Positions 45,596-58,163 of a DNA stretch of 64,000 nucleotides are shown piece after piece. Below the pieces are notes generated by a model. The model did no database searches, was not told where the DNA came from, and was given only the letters and a program-made list of their open reading frames with translations. The position numbers and the translations under genes are program-made. Source of the DNA: Ornithodoros turicata (lineage: Eukaryota; Arthropoda; Arachnida; Ixodida; Argasidae); assembly GCF_037126465.1 (NCBI RefSeq), contig NC_088204.1:70245807-70309806 (forward strand). Reading direction: 5' to 3'. Numbering within the stretch: the first letter of the stretch is position 1; every line of letters starts with the position of its first letter.

Positions 45596-48500
45596 CTGAT
45601 GATGCTACCCGGATAGGTGGCGAAGCGTTTACACTCTTGCTTTTAATCCTTGTGTTAAGCCGGTATTTTTAGTAAATGATTTTACATTATGAAAGTTACA
45701 CTTTATACTCGCAGTGTTTCTTTCACCATGTGCTGTAGTTTTTCCTTTTTCTGTGTACTCGTGTGTGAATTTTTGTATTTATGTTTTGTTGTGTTCCATG
45801 TTTTTCTGTACCGGTGTTGGCTGTCGGTCCCCCTTCGTAAGGGAAATGAACCAGTTAAGCGAAAATGACTATTTTATTTATCACGGCTCAATTGAGTATA
45901 CAAAATTGTTCAGAAATGGCACATTGGCACATTTCATTTCTGAACTAGACAAGTTTTAAAAAATGGTAGGCCTGTGAGAACGTCCTGTATACTAAGGCCT
46001 TTACCAGAACTCAGACGCACATTAGCCTGTCACACATTCCAGCACGCTGGCCACATCTTCTCTCGTTTTCATGAGAATGGATGCATAAAGTCCATAACAT
46101 AAGTGCACTTTATGGGTTTCGCATCAACTGCACCGCCTTTTTCGTTTTTTGTGCCGTTGATATCAGCACAAGACCTCCGCGTTGCTCCTTCCCCTCCTGA
46201 TCCTCGCCCTGATTTTTGATTTCACAGCAGTTTAGGTGTTACTGGGGTGAGGGGGGGGGGACCTCCTCCAGGACACACATTCTCCCAGGGCGTCAGTCGT
46301 GACGTTGCCCACCTCTGTGAGGCCGACAAGGGTCAGCCCTTTCACCAGCCCGCTTCCTTCTATTGAGTTTGCACACGACTCGCGGAAAAGGGCATGGTTT
46401 ACAATCGGCGTGCCATATGCTATGAATGGTGACCTCGGAGGTGACATAATTCGGCACACCAGCCACATGGTCAAGTATTTTTTTTTTTTCGCACGACACT
46501 CCTGTGCACGCACAGCTGCCGCTGAAAATCCCAACAGCTTCCGTGATCGTCTGCAATTCTTTTAAAGTGCCCTCCTTCGCTGCTCAGGGGGAACCTCTTG
46601 TTTCAAATAAGCACGAAAAATTATTTCGTAGTCCCATTAAATGGTGTGTCCGTCGCAACTGTCGCCACCTTCAGTCTCTACAATTTACGTTACTCTCATG
46701 CGGTGTGTTGCTCATCCGTCTTTTTATTATGAAATTAACATGCCTCACGAATGGTCATTCAACATTTCCTTACCATAGCTTTTGTCGGAGCAAATCAGCC
46801 GTTACTTACATGCGTGCCATGTTCTTTGTGAACACATTCATGCCTAAATAGGTCCCAAAAACGTCGTTCCCGACTGCAATGTTGTCGTCGGTGCACACTC
46901 CTTTCGAGGAAGCCGCTCCTGGAGAATCGAGTCAGAAGATTATTGATGTGTGTTGAGCATTACGAAAACGCTCAAAATATATATTTTGCGTTACCCGATA
47001 GAACTCTCGGCAACTCCGTCGTGGAGAATATATTCCTCCTAGAAACAAGACAGCAACGGGAGCCAAAGAGTAAAAACTTAATTGCGGTCCAGGTTGCCGT
47101 ATGTGTGATCAGCTCATGTGACGCCATAATGATTGACTGGAAAACTCGCTTACCCTGTTAGAACGTAAAGTATATCGCTGTCATTTGCCGGCGTCATTGT
47201 AGCTTTGAACCTCATAAGGGCCTCCCATGTTGAACGCAGATCTAGATGACTGTCGTTATTCAGAGGCAGATATTTGTCGACCTCTTCTCGATTCATCTGC
47301 ACAAAGGGAAGAGAACTCGGTAAGATTATTAGCGGTCCCCCTCATGATGCATTGAGGAGTAAAGTGACAGCAGTCGTTGAGCCGCTCAGAAAACCAGAGG
47401 ATGATTTTAAATTGCTGGTAGTGGTTAGCAGATATGAAAATGTGGGAGCAGAACTGCAATGAGTTATGGTGTAATGCTGGAGGGGATAACGCGCTCTGTT
47501 GTTTGGCGTGAAGAAATAAGGTCCACCGACTCGAATTACTTAAATTCGATTGCCATGTCGTCGCCTGTGGCAGGCACCTTGAGTGAATGATACGCAAATT
47601 ACACAATATTTTGCCGTGTATTTTGAGAGCAATTGATTTTAATGATTTAAAGCATCCACGTTAAACCCGTGGGGATAACGACAGACCTAACTGGATTTAC
47701 GCAACGCGTCTTTTCATGTCGACAGGCCCGCACGACACGACGATGCAAGACGTCACTCTCCCGCTTTGGCAGCGTCGTTTGCAAGATGTAATATAATATA
47801 ACATTCCAATACACGCAGCTGCCTCGTGATAACCTCAGCTAGGAAACGCGTCCGGGGCCATGCTTACTAGGCATACTCGTCGTCTCACAGTCGCGCAGTC
47901 GCATGGCCTGAAACTAAGTCGGGTGCCTGCATGCAGTCGCCAGTGCGTTTTCAAGCATCCTCCGCATGCAGACCTGTATCGGGAGAACTGGACGAGTCAC
48001 ATTGAATCCCTTCCATAGATGCGTCTGCCCCCACGGTTGTCGTGGCGCTATCCGAGCTGCGTTTTCGGCGCAGACCACAGGAATTTCTGAGGGCGTTACC
48101 CATTATTGCTACCGCATTAAAACATGCAGATATAGCATCAGCATTTGTCGCCTTGTAACCAAATGTAGCGGAGATTACGCGCGGCCACAAAGCCTTGCCG
48201 ATGTCTTCGTGCTTGGTTACTTACGACATGCAAGCCGACCAGCCCAAGCTTAATTGTTCGTCTTCTGACATTCCGGAGCTTGATATTCACCTAAAATAAT
48301 AGTATTCACAACAGGAAGACAATTATCAAATCACCCGTGTTATGACACAACATAATCAAGGACGTACCTCTAACATAATCATAATCCAACTCTAACGCAA
48401 TCTACGACAATTAGCCGGGGCAGGTTACGAACATGGCTTACAGAAACACGTATGCCTCCAACATCCGAGAATCGCTGAAACTCAAATAACTCAAGTTGCC

Positions 48501-51350
48501 TGATTTATTTGAGTTTTACTGTAGCATAACAATTTCGTCTTTCCTACGCCGGGTAAATGATAACGCACAATTTGCCTCGCATAAGGCACAATTTGCCAAG
48601 AAAAAACCACTATTTCTTACTCTGTGGGTAAAAAATTGCGTGATTATATAGCCTTGTTCAATCAGATTCCCAAAGAGCACATATTTGCGTAGGCGGTTGC
48701 ATTCAGAGGGCAATTTGCGACGTTTAGTAACAATTTGATGTCCTTGGAAGTAAATTTCAGTGTGAGGGGACTAAACTAGGACGTAATTGCAATCTAGGGA
48801 ACTAGAAGCTGCATTTATTACCCGGTTTACTCTTTTCCTCTTTTGTTCTCTCACTCACTCTCTTAATTCACAGATGATGGAGGTACTGATTTTGAGCAGA
48901 TCGCGGTGGTCTTTCCCATGGCGTGGTTCATGAGCAGAGCGTCACCGTTTAGTAGGAGTCACTACGCAAGTGAAATTTGCATGTTAGAAAGGAGCTAGCA
49001 CATATCGAAAGGGTTAAAGTTATGTTCGCGAGATGCTGCGAAGGCATCGCGTACGCGCTGTTCTCTTACAATTAAAATATATGCAAAATGTCAAATAATC
49101 GTACAGTTCATATTCTCAACTTCTGAGATGAAATTCTAATTGGCAGTTAACTCTCGTCGTGATAGAAGGAGAACACCTGATTTAATAGATCTTTTTGAGC
49201 TATGAAGAGGACGCCTGTTATGCATTTTTACTGTATTTTCTTCTGTGATCTCGAAACCTGAAGTGAACTCCTGCAGCTTGCAGACCGCGGTTCAGATTAT
49301 CAGATGTTATCCTTACCTTTACTTGCCTATTGAACGATCTATGCCTGTGAGATTTGTGTTGTGGAATCGATAACGAGAGCACCGGTCCTTGCACCGGTCC
49401 TTGTTGTGTAGGAAAGCTTAAACTGATTTCAGTCTACATCTTACACTGATCGTTCAGTTCGTTTCTATGCTGAACCCATGTCAAGCGTACTCTACACTGT
49501 CCTGCACGAAAACGACAAGTGGAGTTCGCCATAAACTCACTCATAGCAACATATATTATCGTCTCAACAATTGCATATTAACCAGTCTCTTTCAGTGAGA
49601 TATTAGCTGTCTCATTTGCTTTTACGGTAAATCATCAGGAATCGCTTACCCCTCCGAGCAGAGCCGAAGTGTAATTAATGTATCCTTCTTTTGTAGCGTT
49701 TCCAATGCTCGGATCAATTATCACAAATACACCAAGTCTGACATTGTCAGGGAGCTCAGGCTCCTGCAATGGAATGAAGCTTGTTAAGGACAGGTAGGTT
49801 GTTTCAATAATAGGCCGTGAACCTCGTGAAATATGTATGCTACCTCTAGAACAGCGCTTTTTTTCTTTTTTCTTTCTTTCTTTCTTTCATTTTTTTTTTT
49901 TTTTTAGTTCAGCTAAATGTGCTTGAGGTGCGCAATGTGTGTTCCTGTTACCGACAACTCTCATGCCAATAACTATCTCCTCTTCTGGCAATTTGTGTGA
50001 AAATCCCCCTGACACACGGGCACGTTTGGAACTCCTTTACACGAAGGGGCGACTAACGGAAAACGTTGCGTGACGTCACGCACGCTAAAGGAGGATCTCC
50101 TTTCACGATGCGGTCCTTTTGCGAAGCCAAGATCGGGGATCTCCTCTTCATCTTTAAAGGTGTATGGAGTACTCTGGAACGAAGGGCGATGCAATGGCAA
50201 TACTCTCGAAGGAAGGCTAGATCGTCTTTTCACTTTTCAAGTCCTGAATGTTTATGCTATACTATATGTCTATCCTATTCAGATTTTGCAGTTGCAGTAC
50301 GTATTTTTAACTCACTGGTCGTATTGTTATGTTTACTAATTGCTATGTTGTATGTGTAAGCTGGTTGGAATGAAAATATCCAGCGCGACATCTTTGAGTA
50401 ACCTGGGTAACTAAGGTAGTTCACTCTGCCGTGTGTCAGAGTATAAAAAGCAAAGATGCAAGAATACCGATATCCACCTTACCTCTGCTCTAGGGCCCTT
50501 TCCGGCGCTTCCGGCGCAGGAAATTATTGTCCACGCAGAGAATACAAGGGTTTGCAAGAACAATGCTCCAAACATGTTCGCATGGAAGATGATGGCAATT
50601 TGGTTGTTGAAGGCGCAAAAGCTACTCAGGCTATAGAGCACTGAATATGAGGGCGTCTCGCTTAAGGCTTCTTGTAATACCAGCTGTGCACAACAGGGCT
50701 ACCGGGTTTGAGCATTCATTACAAAACAGATGTCTGTCATGTTCAAACATTGTAATTAGACATTTCATTAGAAACTTGCCCACTAACAATCAACCTTCGA
50801 CATTTCTCTTCCCAAACAATGCAGACGCAACAAGTCTCTTTCTTGAAGTAATACCTACACCATAGAAGTGAAACGTAAATGTATTGATCCATCGCGTTTG
50901 TTTGAAAGGGCACGCTTTCAAGATTTGCTCATTAAAATTGAGAAGACATAATGAATGATACCCAGTCCAATCATCACCTGTTGTTTGAGTGCAGCAAGTG
51001 TACAATACCATGGAAGGTGAACTTCGGAGTTTCGAAAGTGTATTTTACGAAGGAAGTGGATTTTTTGGGCAATTGAAGTTTGGGATTATTCATTTCGTGT
51101 ACACGAAATAAAGTACCAAGTTGAAGACAAAGGGTCTACGGCAAAAGGATGCCCTTGCCAGCGAACTGCTTCAGCAATTCGTGATAGATTCGACAACTTC
51201 GAATTTTCCCTACATACGTGGGTGGATCAAATATCGAGTCTTTCATTTGATATTGCTTTATTTATAGTAAGAAATGAACTAATCGTACATGATTTTTCTA
51301 CATAAATAATCGCACGATGTAGAAAACAAGTGGGAAAACAAGTGTAGAAA
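45596..51350. other. Unassigned intergenic sequence (5.7 kb)
   Basis: No gene, RNA or complete mobile element recognised. Simple pyrimidine runs occur near 49861-49905. Open frames are short and lack motifs. Confidence 0.45.
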
Positions 51351-51356
51351 ACAACA

Positions 51357-51482
51357 GGGAGTGACATCACTCCCTCACTCCCTACCGGAGAGTAGTATTA
51401 CTCTCCAGTAGGGAGTTAAAGCGTAACCCCGCTCCCTGAAGGGAGTGAGGAGACTCCGTTTTGAGAGTAATTGTACTCTCCA
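51357..51482. repeat. String of small nested hairpins
   Basis: 51377-51416 forms a 17-bp stem with one mismatch and a GTAT loop (outer ACTCCCTAC/GTAGGGAGT, inner GGAGAGTA/TACTCTCC). On its left GGGAGTGACATCACTCCC is a near palindrome; on its right are CTCCCTGAAGGGAG and GAGAGTAATTGTACTCTC. All use the same CTCC and AGAGTA words. It abuts the mariner remnant. Confidence 0.75.
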
Positions 51483-51539
51483 AGAGAAAGTGAGATATGC
51501 TGCAAAAAAAAAAAAAGAGGCAACGTACACCATTTTTTT

Positions 51540-52030
51540 TAACAGTGCAGCTGCGCACAAACGCCTCCACTGCGTTGTCGTCGAATAGCTGGCCTCCCAG
51601 AGTGTCTCTGAGTAGCCCAAACAGCTGAAAGATACGAGGCGATAAATCAGGGCTATAGGGAGGGTGTTCCACTCGCATCCAGCCCATTTCCCTTCATTTT
51701 GCACATGTGATGGCTGCAGTGCGGGGCTGGCGTTGTCGTTGAGGAGAATCGCTTTACGTCTTGGTTGATCACGCGTTTTGCTGCGATAAGCAAGTTTAAC
51801 CCACTCAAAAGTTCACAGTAATATGCATCGTCGATGGTGCGACGATCGTGCAAGAAATCAATGTGCAAAATGCCCCCCCCCCCCTCCAAAAAAAAAAAAA
51901 AGCCTTGCCAGCTGAGAGCCGAGTCTTCGCTTTGACAGTGGCTTTCGTTTTCAACCTCGTCACGGCCTTCCACAAATTCGTTATGCCTGCAAACACACGC
52001 GGACTTGACAGCGTTCGATCCTCGCACTGT
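51540..52030 (-). pseudogene. Decayed mariner transposase, catalytic end
   Basis: On the minus strand HIDFLHDRRTIDDAYYCELL leads, after frame shifts, to HPPYSPDLSPRIFQLFGLLR and then TLGGQLFDDNAVEAFV. HPPYSPDL-x-P-x-x-x-x-LF is the block carrying the third catalytic acid of mariner DD34D transposases. Homopolymer runs and at least two shifts break the frame. The N-terminal DNA-binding part was not found. Confidence 0.8.
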
Positions 52031-53411
52031 GCCGTTTGTCTGTGTAGGATTTCGGTCGGTTTTACGCTCTCACGAGCAAAGAACTACGTTGTGCAATCGA
52101 CGGGTGTACCTCTTTCTCAGACACCGTATATGACGGACTAGTCAAGAAATGTAACGAGAGCGGCCGGCTTCATACGTGACTGCTGACCCACCTACCTAGC
52201 ACGTGCTTAAGCGGTAGCGTCCGCCAATTGACAGAACCAGCTCTACAACAAAAGACTCGTTTATATTTGATTCAACCTCGTATGTTTTGGTACCTTTGCA
52301 ACTTTGTACATTGCACGTAGACGTCATGCAGACGCCCGTGGTTCTTCACCCGTTCGACGGTTCACCGTTGGCTATGCCTACGGGATCCCCTGCATAAATG
52401 TCCTTCTATCACGCCCGCTTGAGTTTTACTAGTGTTTCTGCTTACTCCTCTTTTCGTGACCTGTGTGATGCCTTTGCTTAGGGGCTAACATGCTCGTCTT
52501 CCACGCCGCTAACGTGGCCTCAGTTCAAATTCTGTCACAGGTGGTGCCATCCGGGATGTCGGGAGAACTAGAAATTAGGATTATGAGCCCTGTGACATAC
52601 ATTCGCACAGAAACTGCGAGTTTAGCGCGTAACCCTGGAGCGCAGAACTTTCGCCAACAACGGAAGGGTGTCCTATGGATATCTGCATCTGTGACCGAAA
52701 CCGGATATTCGAATCTCCTGTGGATTATGCGTGTCGTTCGTAATATGTACGCCCAGATGTCAAAATGAAAGAAACAAGAAATTCGCAGAGCGTCTGACGG
52801 ATATCTGCAGGGACGATGAGGGAGCGATGAAAGGATCTTTGATGGGCGTTGCTGTATTAGCTGTTTTCGGGCATGTATATGGAATACGGAAATAAACGAC
52901 AACAGCAGTATGGGATAAAGTAATAAAACATTTATTAAGGAATAAAGTATCCGCGCAGGTACAAGATGAAATGCTATAGCTACGAGACTGTAGATGAATG
53001 TGTGCAGTAAACAGCACGTTATACAAAACACGCAGCAACAGCAATACTCGATACAGAAGATTACCTCAAATGATTGATGGGTACACTGCATGAATTCGTT
53101 CTTAGTGCACGGCTGCTCGACTTCCGGCAATGGACAAAGCGCATATTGAACAGCGACTTGCTATACCTATGCAATAGTTCGCACACTCCCGCCCGACGAA
53201 TCCGGCGAGATGATGCTTGGGAATTGATGTTCTGAGGCTGGAACACGTAGAAAGGACAAATACAGCTGGCTAACCTTTTCAGGGATGACGCTTGTTCTTC
53301 GTGCAGAATATCCCACTTCTGACTTGGCGTCATGCGCCCAATCCCTTCCCCCACGTCCCTGACGAAGTGACAACCTTAGACTGTTTAGGATGTTTGTGTC
53401 AGATTGATCTA

Positions 53412-53700
53412 ACCTTCTCTTGAAATCACAATCCATTCAACAAAAATACAACTACAAAACCCAGTTTAGAGATCGAGTCACTCACCTATCTCATGCAGAA
53501 CAACACAGCAGACCAAAACCTAATTTACACATCGAGTCACTCCCCTATCTCATGCACAAGACAGCAGACCAAAACCCGATTTACAGATCGCGTCACTGAG
53601 CTATCTCATGCAGAACACTGCAGACCAAACCCCAATCTGGAGATCGAGTCACTCACCTATCCCTTGCAGAACATAGCAGACCGAAGCCCTATAAAATTTG
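53412..53700. repeat. Tandem repeat, 56-59 bp unit, about four copies
   Basis: Units start ATCGAGTCACTC at 53472, 53531, 53587 and 53643 and contain CTATCTCATGCAGAACA and GCAGACCAAAACCC. Copies differ by a few bases and small indels. Confidence 0.85.
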
Positions 53701-53899
53701 ACGTTTCCCTAACAGCACGACTGGTTCAGTCCTGCAGATGTCTTAACTACTACTGAAGGGGGATTAAATAGGGAATGTTAGTACTTCTACCAATAAACAC
53801 CTATAAAACACACTTGTGAGACCGAGCACTCCCTTCCAATAATCCAGCAGCCGGCCCTCCAAAGCAAAGCCAATGGAGGTTAGAACCCCTATTGGAAAA

Positions 53900-54240
53900 A
53901 CGCCTTCAGGTTAGGTCAGAGATCCTGTGACTACCTCAGGCTGTTTCGAGGTTGTCTGAGATTACCTCAGAACTGCCTGTGGTTCTGCTGAGATTACCAC
54001 AAAAAAGCCTGAGGCCCAACCTCAGGTATCCAGACCCGGCTGCTGGTCTCTTACGGTAACCCAAAGAAATTCTGATGTTCTGCCTCAAGACCTTAGACCG
54101 CGCATTTGCGCTTTTGAGCTAACCTCAAGAAATTCTGACGTTCCACCTCAGAAACATACGACCTGACTGTGGTTCTTTTAAAGGTTCCCCCTCGAGACTT
54201 CGGACCAGGTCGTAACTCTTCTAGGGTTGCCACAAGGATT
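53900..54240. repeat. Irregular CCTCAG/CTGAG repeat region
   Basis: Words such as ACCTCAGGCTGTTTCGAGGT, GATTACCTCAGAACTGCCTG and AACCTCAAGAAATTCTGACG recur with variable spacing. The period is unclear. A tRNA-derived SINE follows. Confidence 0.5.
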
Positions 54241-54272
54241 GAGTATCAACATAGGCCTCACACCATGGTACC

Positions 54273-54576
54273 ACCAGCGGCATGGCCGAGTGGGCTAAGG
54301 CGTCCGCTCGTTGGTGGTAACCAAGGTCGTGCTGTAGACTGAGAGGTGGAGGGTTCGAATCCTACCACCGGCTGTGCTGTCTGAGGTTTTCCCTGGGTTT
54401 TCCGAACACTTTCCAGACGAATGTCGGCACAGTTCCCCTTGAAGTCGGCCCAGGACGCATACTAATCCCCCTGTCCCCCACTCCTTCCAGCTGTCGTCTC
54501 TCCGTCTTTCCACGTCTGCACGCCGCTCATAGCCACACTTGCTTCGCGGCGCTAACACGAAAGTAAAAAATAAAAA
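54273..54576 (+). mobile_element. Full-length tRNA-derived SINE, Ruka-like
   Basis: The head resembles a long-variable-arm (Leu/Ser type) tRNA, with A box TGGCCGAGTGGGC and B box GGTTCGAATCC. The tRNA-unrelated body begins CTGAGGTTTTCCCTGGGTTT and the tail is A-rich. CATGGTACC flanks both ends (54264-54272 and 54577-54585), an intact 9-bp duplication. The body matches my memory of Ruka, described from the tick Rhipicephalus appendiculatus. Transcription would be by RNA polymerase III. Confidence 0.85.
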
Positions 54577-54589
54577 CATGGTACCGTGG

Positions 54590-56234
54590 AATTTCTGTGA
54601 GAATTTCTCAGGGGTCGTTTTCGATGGAGAGGTTCACAAGGTTTTTGTGACAGCTACAGGAATGCTATCAGACGAGACGGCTGCCAGAGAACAACTGTTT
54701 AATCTCAGGTAACCAAGATGGCGACCGAACTACTTTCGTGCGCTAAACCGTGACGCTCGCTCCCATACTCCAGGTGTCATCTTCATCCTTCAGCTCCTAC
54801 AGTTTTTTTTGTAGTATAATTTAGTTTGACTTTTTTTTACTTTTGACTTTGACTTTCAATTGAATTATGTTAGCTTCATTCAATTTATAACGTTAATTAA
54901 CCATACACCAAACCATAATGCCAAAACGTTACATGGAATTTCTTAAGCCATCACTATCGTCATCATGTCATGCACATAAATCATCAGGAAGGGATAAACT
55001 CAATTTATATTCGGTTATAAATTCAAGCTCGGCTAGCACAGCAAACACCCACAAGTTGTACACTAATACGAACGTTACACAAAAATTACAATGAAAGAAT
55101 TGCTAAAAAGCAAGCGAGCTGGGGATTATACTTCATACAGCTAAAACCCTAGACTATAGGGAACTATGAAAACAGACGAAAGCTCTCCGCGCGTGTCAGT
55201 TTTCACAGCTCCCTACTCTCGGGGGTTTTGGTTAAATGCAAACAGAAATCACATTCCTCGCATGAAAAATACACCAATATTTTGCATGATAAATCATCTC
55301 AAAACCCAATCAGCGCGATAAGCTAAACGGAAGTTCACGCGTGAATTTCTAGAATGAATATATAAAATTGGAAACAGGAGCTCTTGCGATACTGTATTTT
55401 CAGAATCCCTACGACGCATTTCAGATAGACTGCATGTATCGTGGTAGGCACTGAGCATGTTGCCAAGGTCGGCAGCGAACGAAAGCGCATAGGAAAACCT
55501 TTGTGGCGGCCCGTGGACGACAATGAAGACGTGCCCCTGCCGCCACGCGCCACTGCACCGTGTTCTACCGGCACCGTCGTAGCTCGAGGCCACGAACATA
55601 CGCCCGCTGAGACATTCCATCATCGCAGGTCAGGACTCATGTAGAGGAACACCGCCTCCTCTACATTTCGTGACCCGAACAAAGTAATACCGGCGTAATT
55701 CGGCTCAGTAGTACCCTAAATTTTCCATCGCCCAGCGAATCACTTCTCTCATAATCGGCAACCTCAAGGAGCCCGACCGCAGGATCCGCTAGTGGTGCTG
55801 CACATTTGCCCACGAGATCTACACCCTGATTGGATAATGAAAATTTGACTTTTGAACGCGCAGAAGCGAACGTACGACTACCGTAGCAGACGACAGCACA
55901 AGGTCTTATGAAAACGTGTAGAATGATGATGATAGTGTACTCTAGAAAGAAGCATCTCTCGTGTGACATCCACCGCTTGTACAAAAATACTGAGGTAAGC
56001 TGAAGTATTGTAGAATGAGTAACCATTATCCGGGTCGATGAGTAGCGCCACCGCTAGCCTTCAAATACGGCGCTGGGAAGGGATGCCTATCACATGGTCG
56101 CTATAATCTAGTACGTCGTGGTGTAAACACGGCAACGGCACCGTCTTGAAGTTGGTCATAAGGCTTTGGTACGAGTTAATGTGGAAAGTTCGTCTGTGTG
56201 AACGCAGCCTGCGAGTATAGCTGCTGCAGTCATC
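54590..56234. other. Unassigned intergenic sequence
   Basis: AT-rich, with short frames on both strands near 55300-56030. No motif recognised. Confidence 0.4.
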
Positions 56235-57885
56235 AAATAAGGCCGTTTGTGACCTAGGCACCCTGTGACACAAATGCTGCCTCTAGGCAAGCATGGACAC
56301 CTCTAGCATTGCACGTATGTTAAGTAAAAACTGCTGCATAGTGGACTATTATGAAGAGATCCACGCTTCCTTATTGTGGGTTCTGGCAAACAACGATGAG
56401 AGCAATCTGAACAGAAAAGGCAAGAAACCTCCAATTGCATAATGTCACATGAAGAGAGGGCACCAACAGAGGGATTTTTCGCTTCAACTGCCATTATTGA
56501 ATTGGAGTATGCAACTTGGCTTTGCAAGGCTTGTGTTGTGTTTGTCCTTCATGTTTAATTGCCTCACCAACGTTAAACCCGACCTTGTCGGCCAGTCATC
56601 AATGCATTGATGTTTTTGCTGTTCTCTTGGTCACTAGATGCCCCCCCCCCCCCCCCATCCCCAACAGCGTAGATTTTGAATGAACCTGAACACCTAGAAT
56701 TATACCATCTTGTGATGCCTGAGCCCTCGTTGAGTGAAATGGAGTGTACCGGTCTTTGCGCCATGAAGTTACTCCAAGACAGAAGTCTGTAGCCCACAGA
56801 AACAAGGTTATACTGTACACGTTACACTGTCACGTACAGTACGTACAACTCAACGCTCTCTTTAGAGACGATGACACTGACGCAGAATTGACGCATTGAC
56901 GCTTGGAGCTTGCAGTACCTTGTCCCTTGAAAGCCTCAGCAACTGTGTACATGTACTCCGCACAGGAGATATGTTAGCTGAAGGTGACTGAGCACAACGT
57001 AAATGTTGCGACGTATACGATCAGGAGGTCAGGATGCTTTATTATCCACTTGTCGTTGTTGCAGTTGTCGTTTCTTTGAGATTTACGGGATAGCTCCAGG
57101 CTGGGTTCGCAACTCTCTTGATCTTCCAAAGGCGTGTTTCACATTTCTTCTCCAAGCAACCAATTTTCTCCTTTACACGCAAGAAAAGTACATTTTAAAC
57201 TCAGGACTAATCAGGATGTTTCACTAAGTGCACTTTCTTTTGCCATGCACGCCAAGGTCTTAAGCTGCAGTCCCAATATTGGAGCAACCCAGAGGTGGGT
57301 GCGATCATTATTTACTGGGGCAGCTAGTTTGTAAACGATACGGCTACGCACGAAAGCTCCTGCTGACTCACTACACCTAACTGACGAACAGAAGAGAATA
57401 TTACTCACACGGCTGCGTGACAGCTCCCTCTCTACACAGAAACATTGACATACAAACATTTACAAACTGTGCACCGTCACGCTACAGGGATGTACTGTAG
57501 TGTACCACATCTCATCAAAAATCACGAGTGGCCGTGCTATTACAATAACGCACCTGCCACTCACTTGGTTTACAAAACATCGTTCACGCGCCTGTACCCG
57601 GTTTCTGTCTTGACGAATACGATACGCCACTCTGCAACACACCGTAATATTTTTGAAATACTTCATTCTTTTGCTAAGTTGTTCTCACCTTAGCAGTTGA
57701 TGTAACAAGACTACTATAAGTGTACTGGGTGGAGAATCTTTCAGCACTATTCGTAGATTTCACCATACTACGCAGATAGCTGTATTTGTTTCTTACTGCT
57801 GGCCATCTAGGGCTGAAATTATGTAATGCTTCTAGCTTTCAGGAAAAAAATAATTGAACAAAAGTAACGAAGTCATAAGTGACCT
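56235..57885. repeat. Repeat A, copy 2, uninterrupted
   Basis: Homologous to 35048-36009 plus 37375-37965. At 57316 the sequence TTATTTACTGGGGCAGCTAG passes straight through the point where copy 1 holds two inserted elements. A 16-base C run lies at 56641-56656. Confidence 0.85.
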
Positions 57886-58082
57886 GTCAGCAATCACGAA
57901 TCCTTCTTACAGCCGTCTCTGCTCTGAAAAGGTACTAACTTCGGGTAAAAGGTAACTTTGAAAAGGTAACTTCGACACCTCCGGACTCTTAATTCAATTC
58001 AATTGCATTTTAAAATTCACAAACATCATTCCGCTCATTTTGTTCGCAGTGCGAGAAGGTGTAGAGCGTGTTGGTTGGGACA

Positions 58083-58163
58083 GAACATGATTAAGAACGC
58101 GGAGGGACAAGGAACGCCTCCGTGTGTGTTTGTCCCTGTCCCTCCGCGTTCTTAATCATGTTC
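58083..58163. ncRNA. Perfect 27-bp hairpin, possible small-RNA precursor or MITE remnant
   Basis: Arm 58083-58109 (starting GAACATGATTAAGAACGCGG) is exactly complementary to 58137-58163, with a 27-base loop. The stem length is in the range of microRNA precursors, but perfect pairing also fits a young palindromic repeat. No transcription evidence can be had from sequence. Confidence 0.3.

Noticed and set aside
46232..46560. Possible gene fragment with overlapping frames on both strands
   Set aside because: Neither strand shows a motif I can name; a 9-base G run and a T run bound the frames.
52525..53130. 201-codon minus-strand open frame
   Set aside because: Composition is Cys/Ile/Phe-rich from AT-rich DNA, with no domain, conservation clue or splice context. 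Likely chance.
53412..53700. CRISPR array
   Set aside because: Units are contiguous and degenerate with no spacer alternation, and the DNA is eukaryotic.
54280..54370. Stand-alone tRNA-Leu/Ser gene
   Set aside because: The tRNA-like part continues into a SINE body with A-rich tail and target duplication, and has an extended variable region. It is the head of a SINE.
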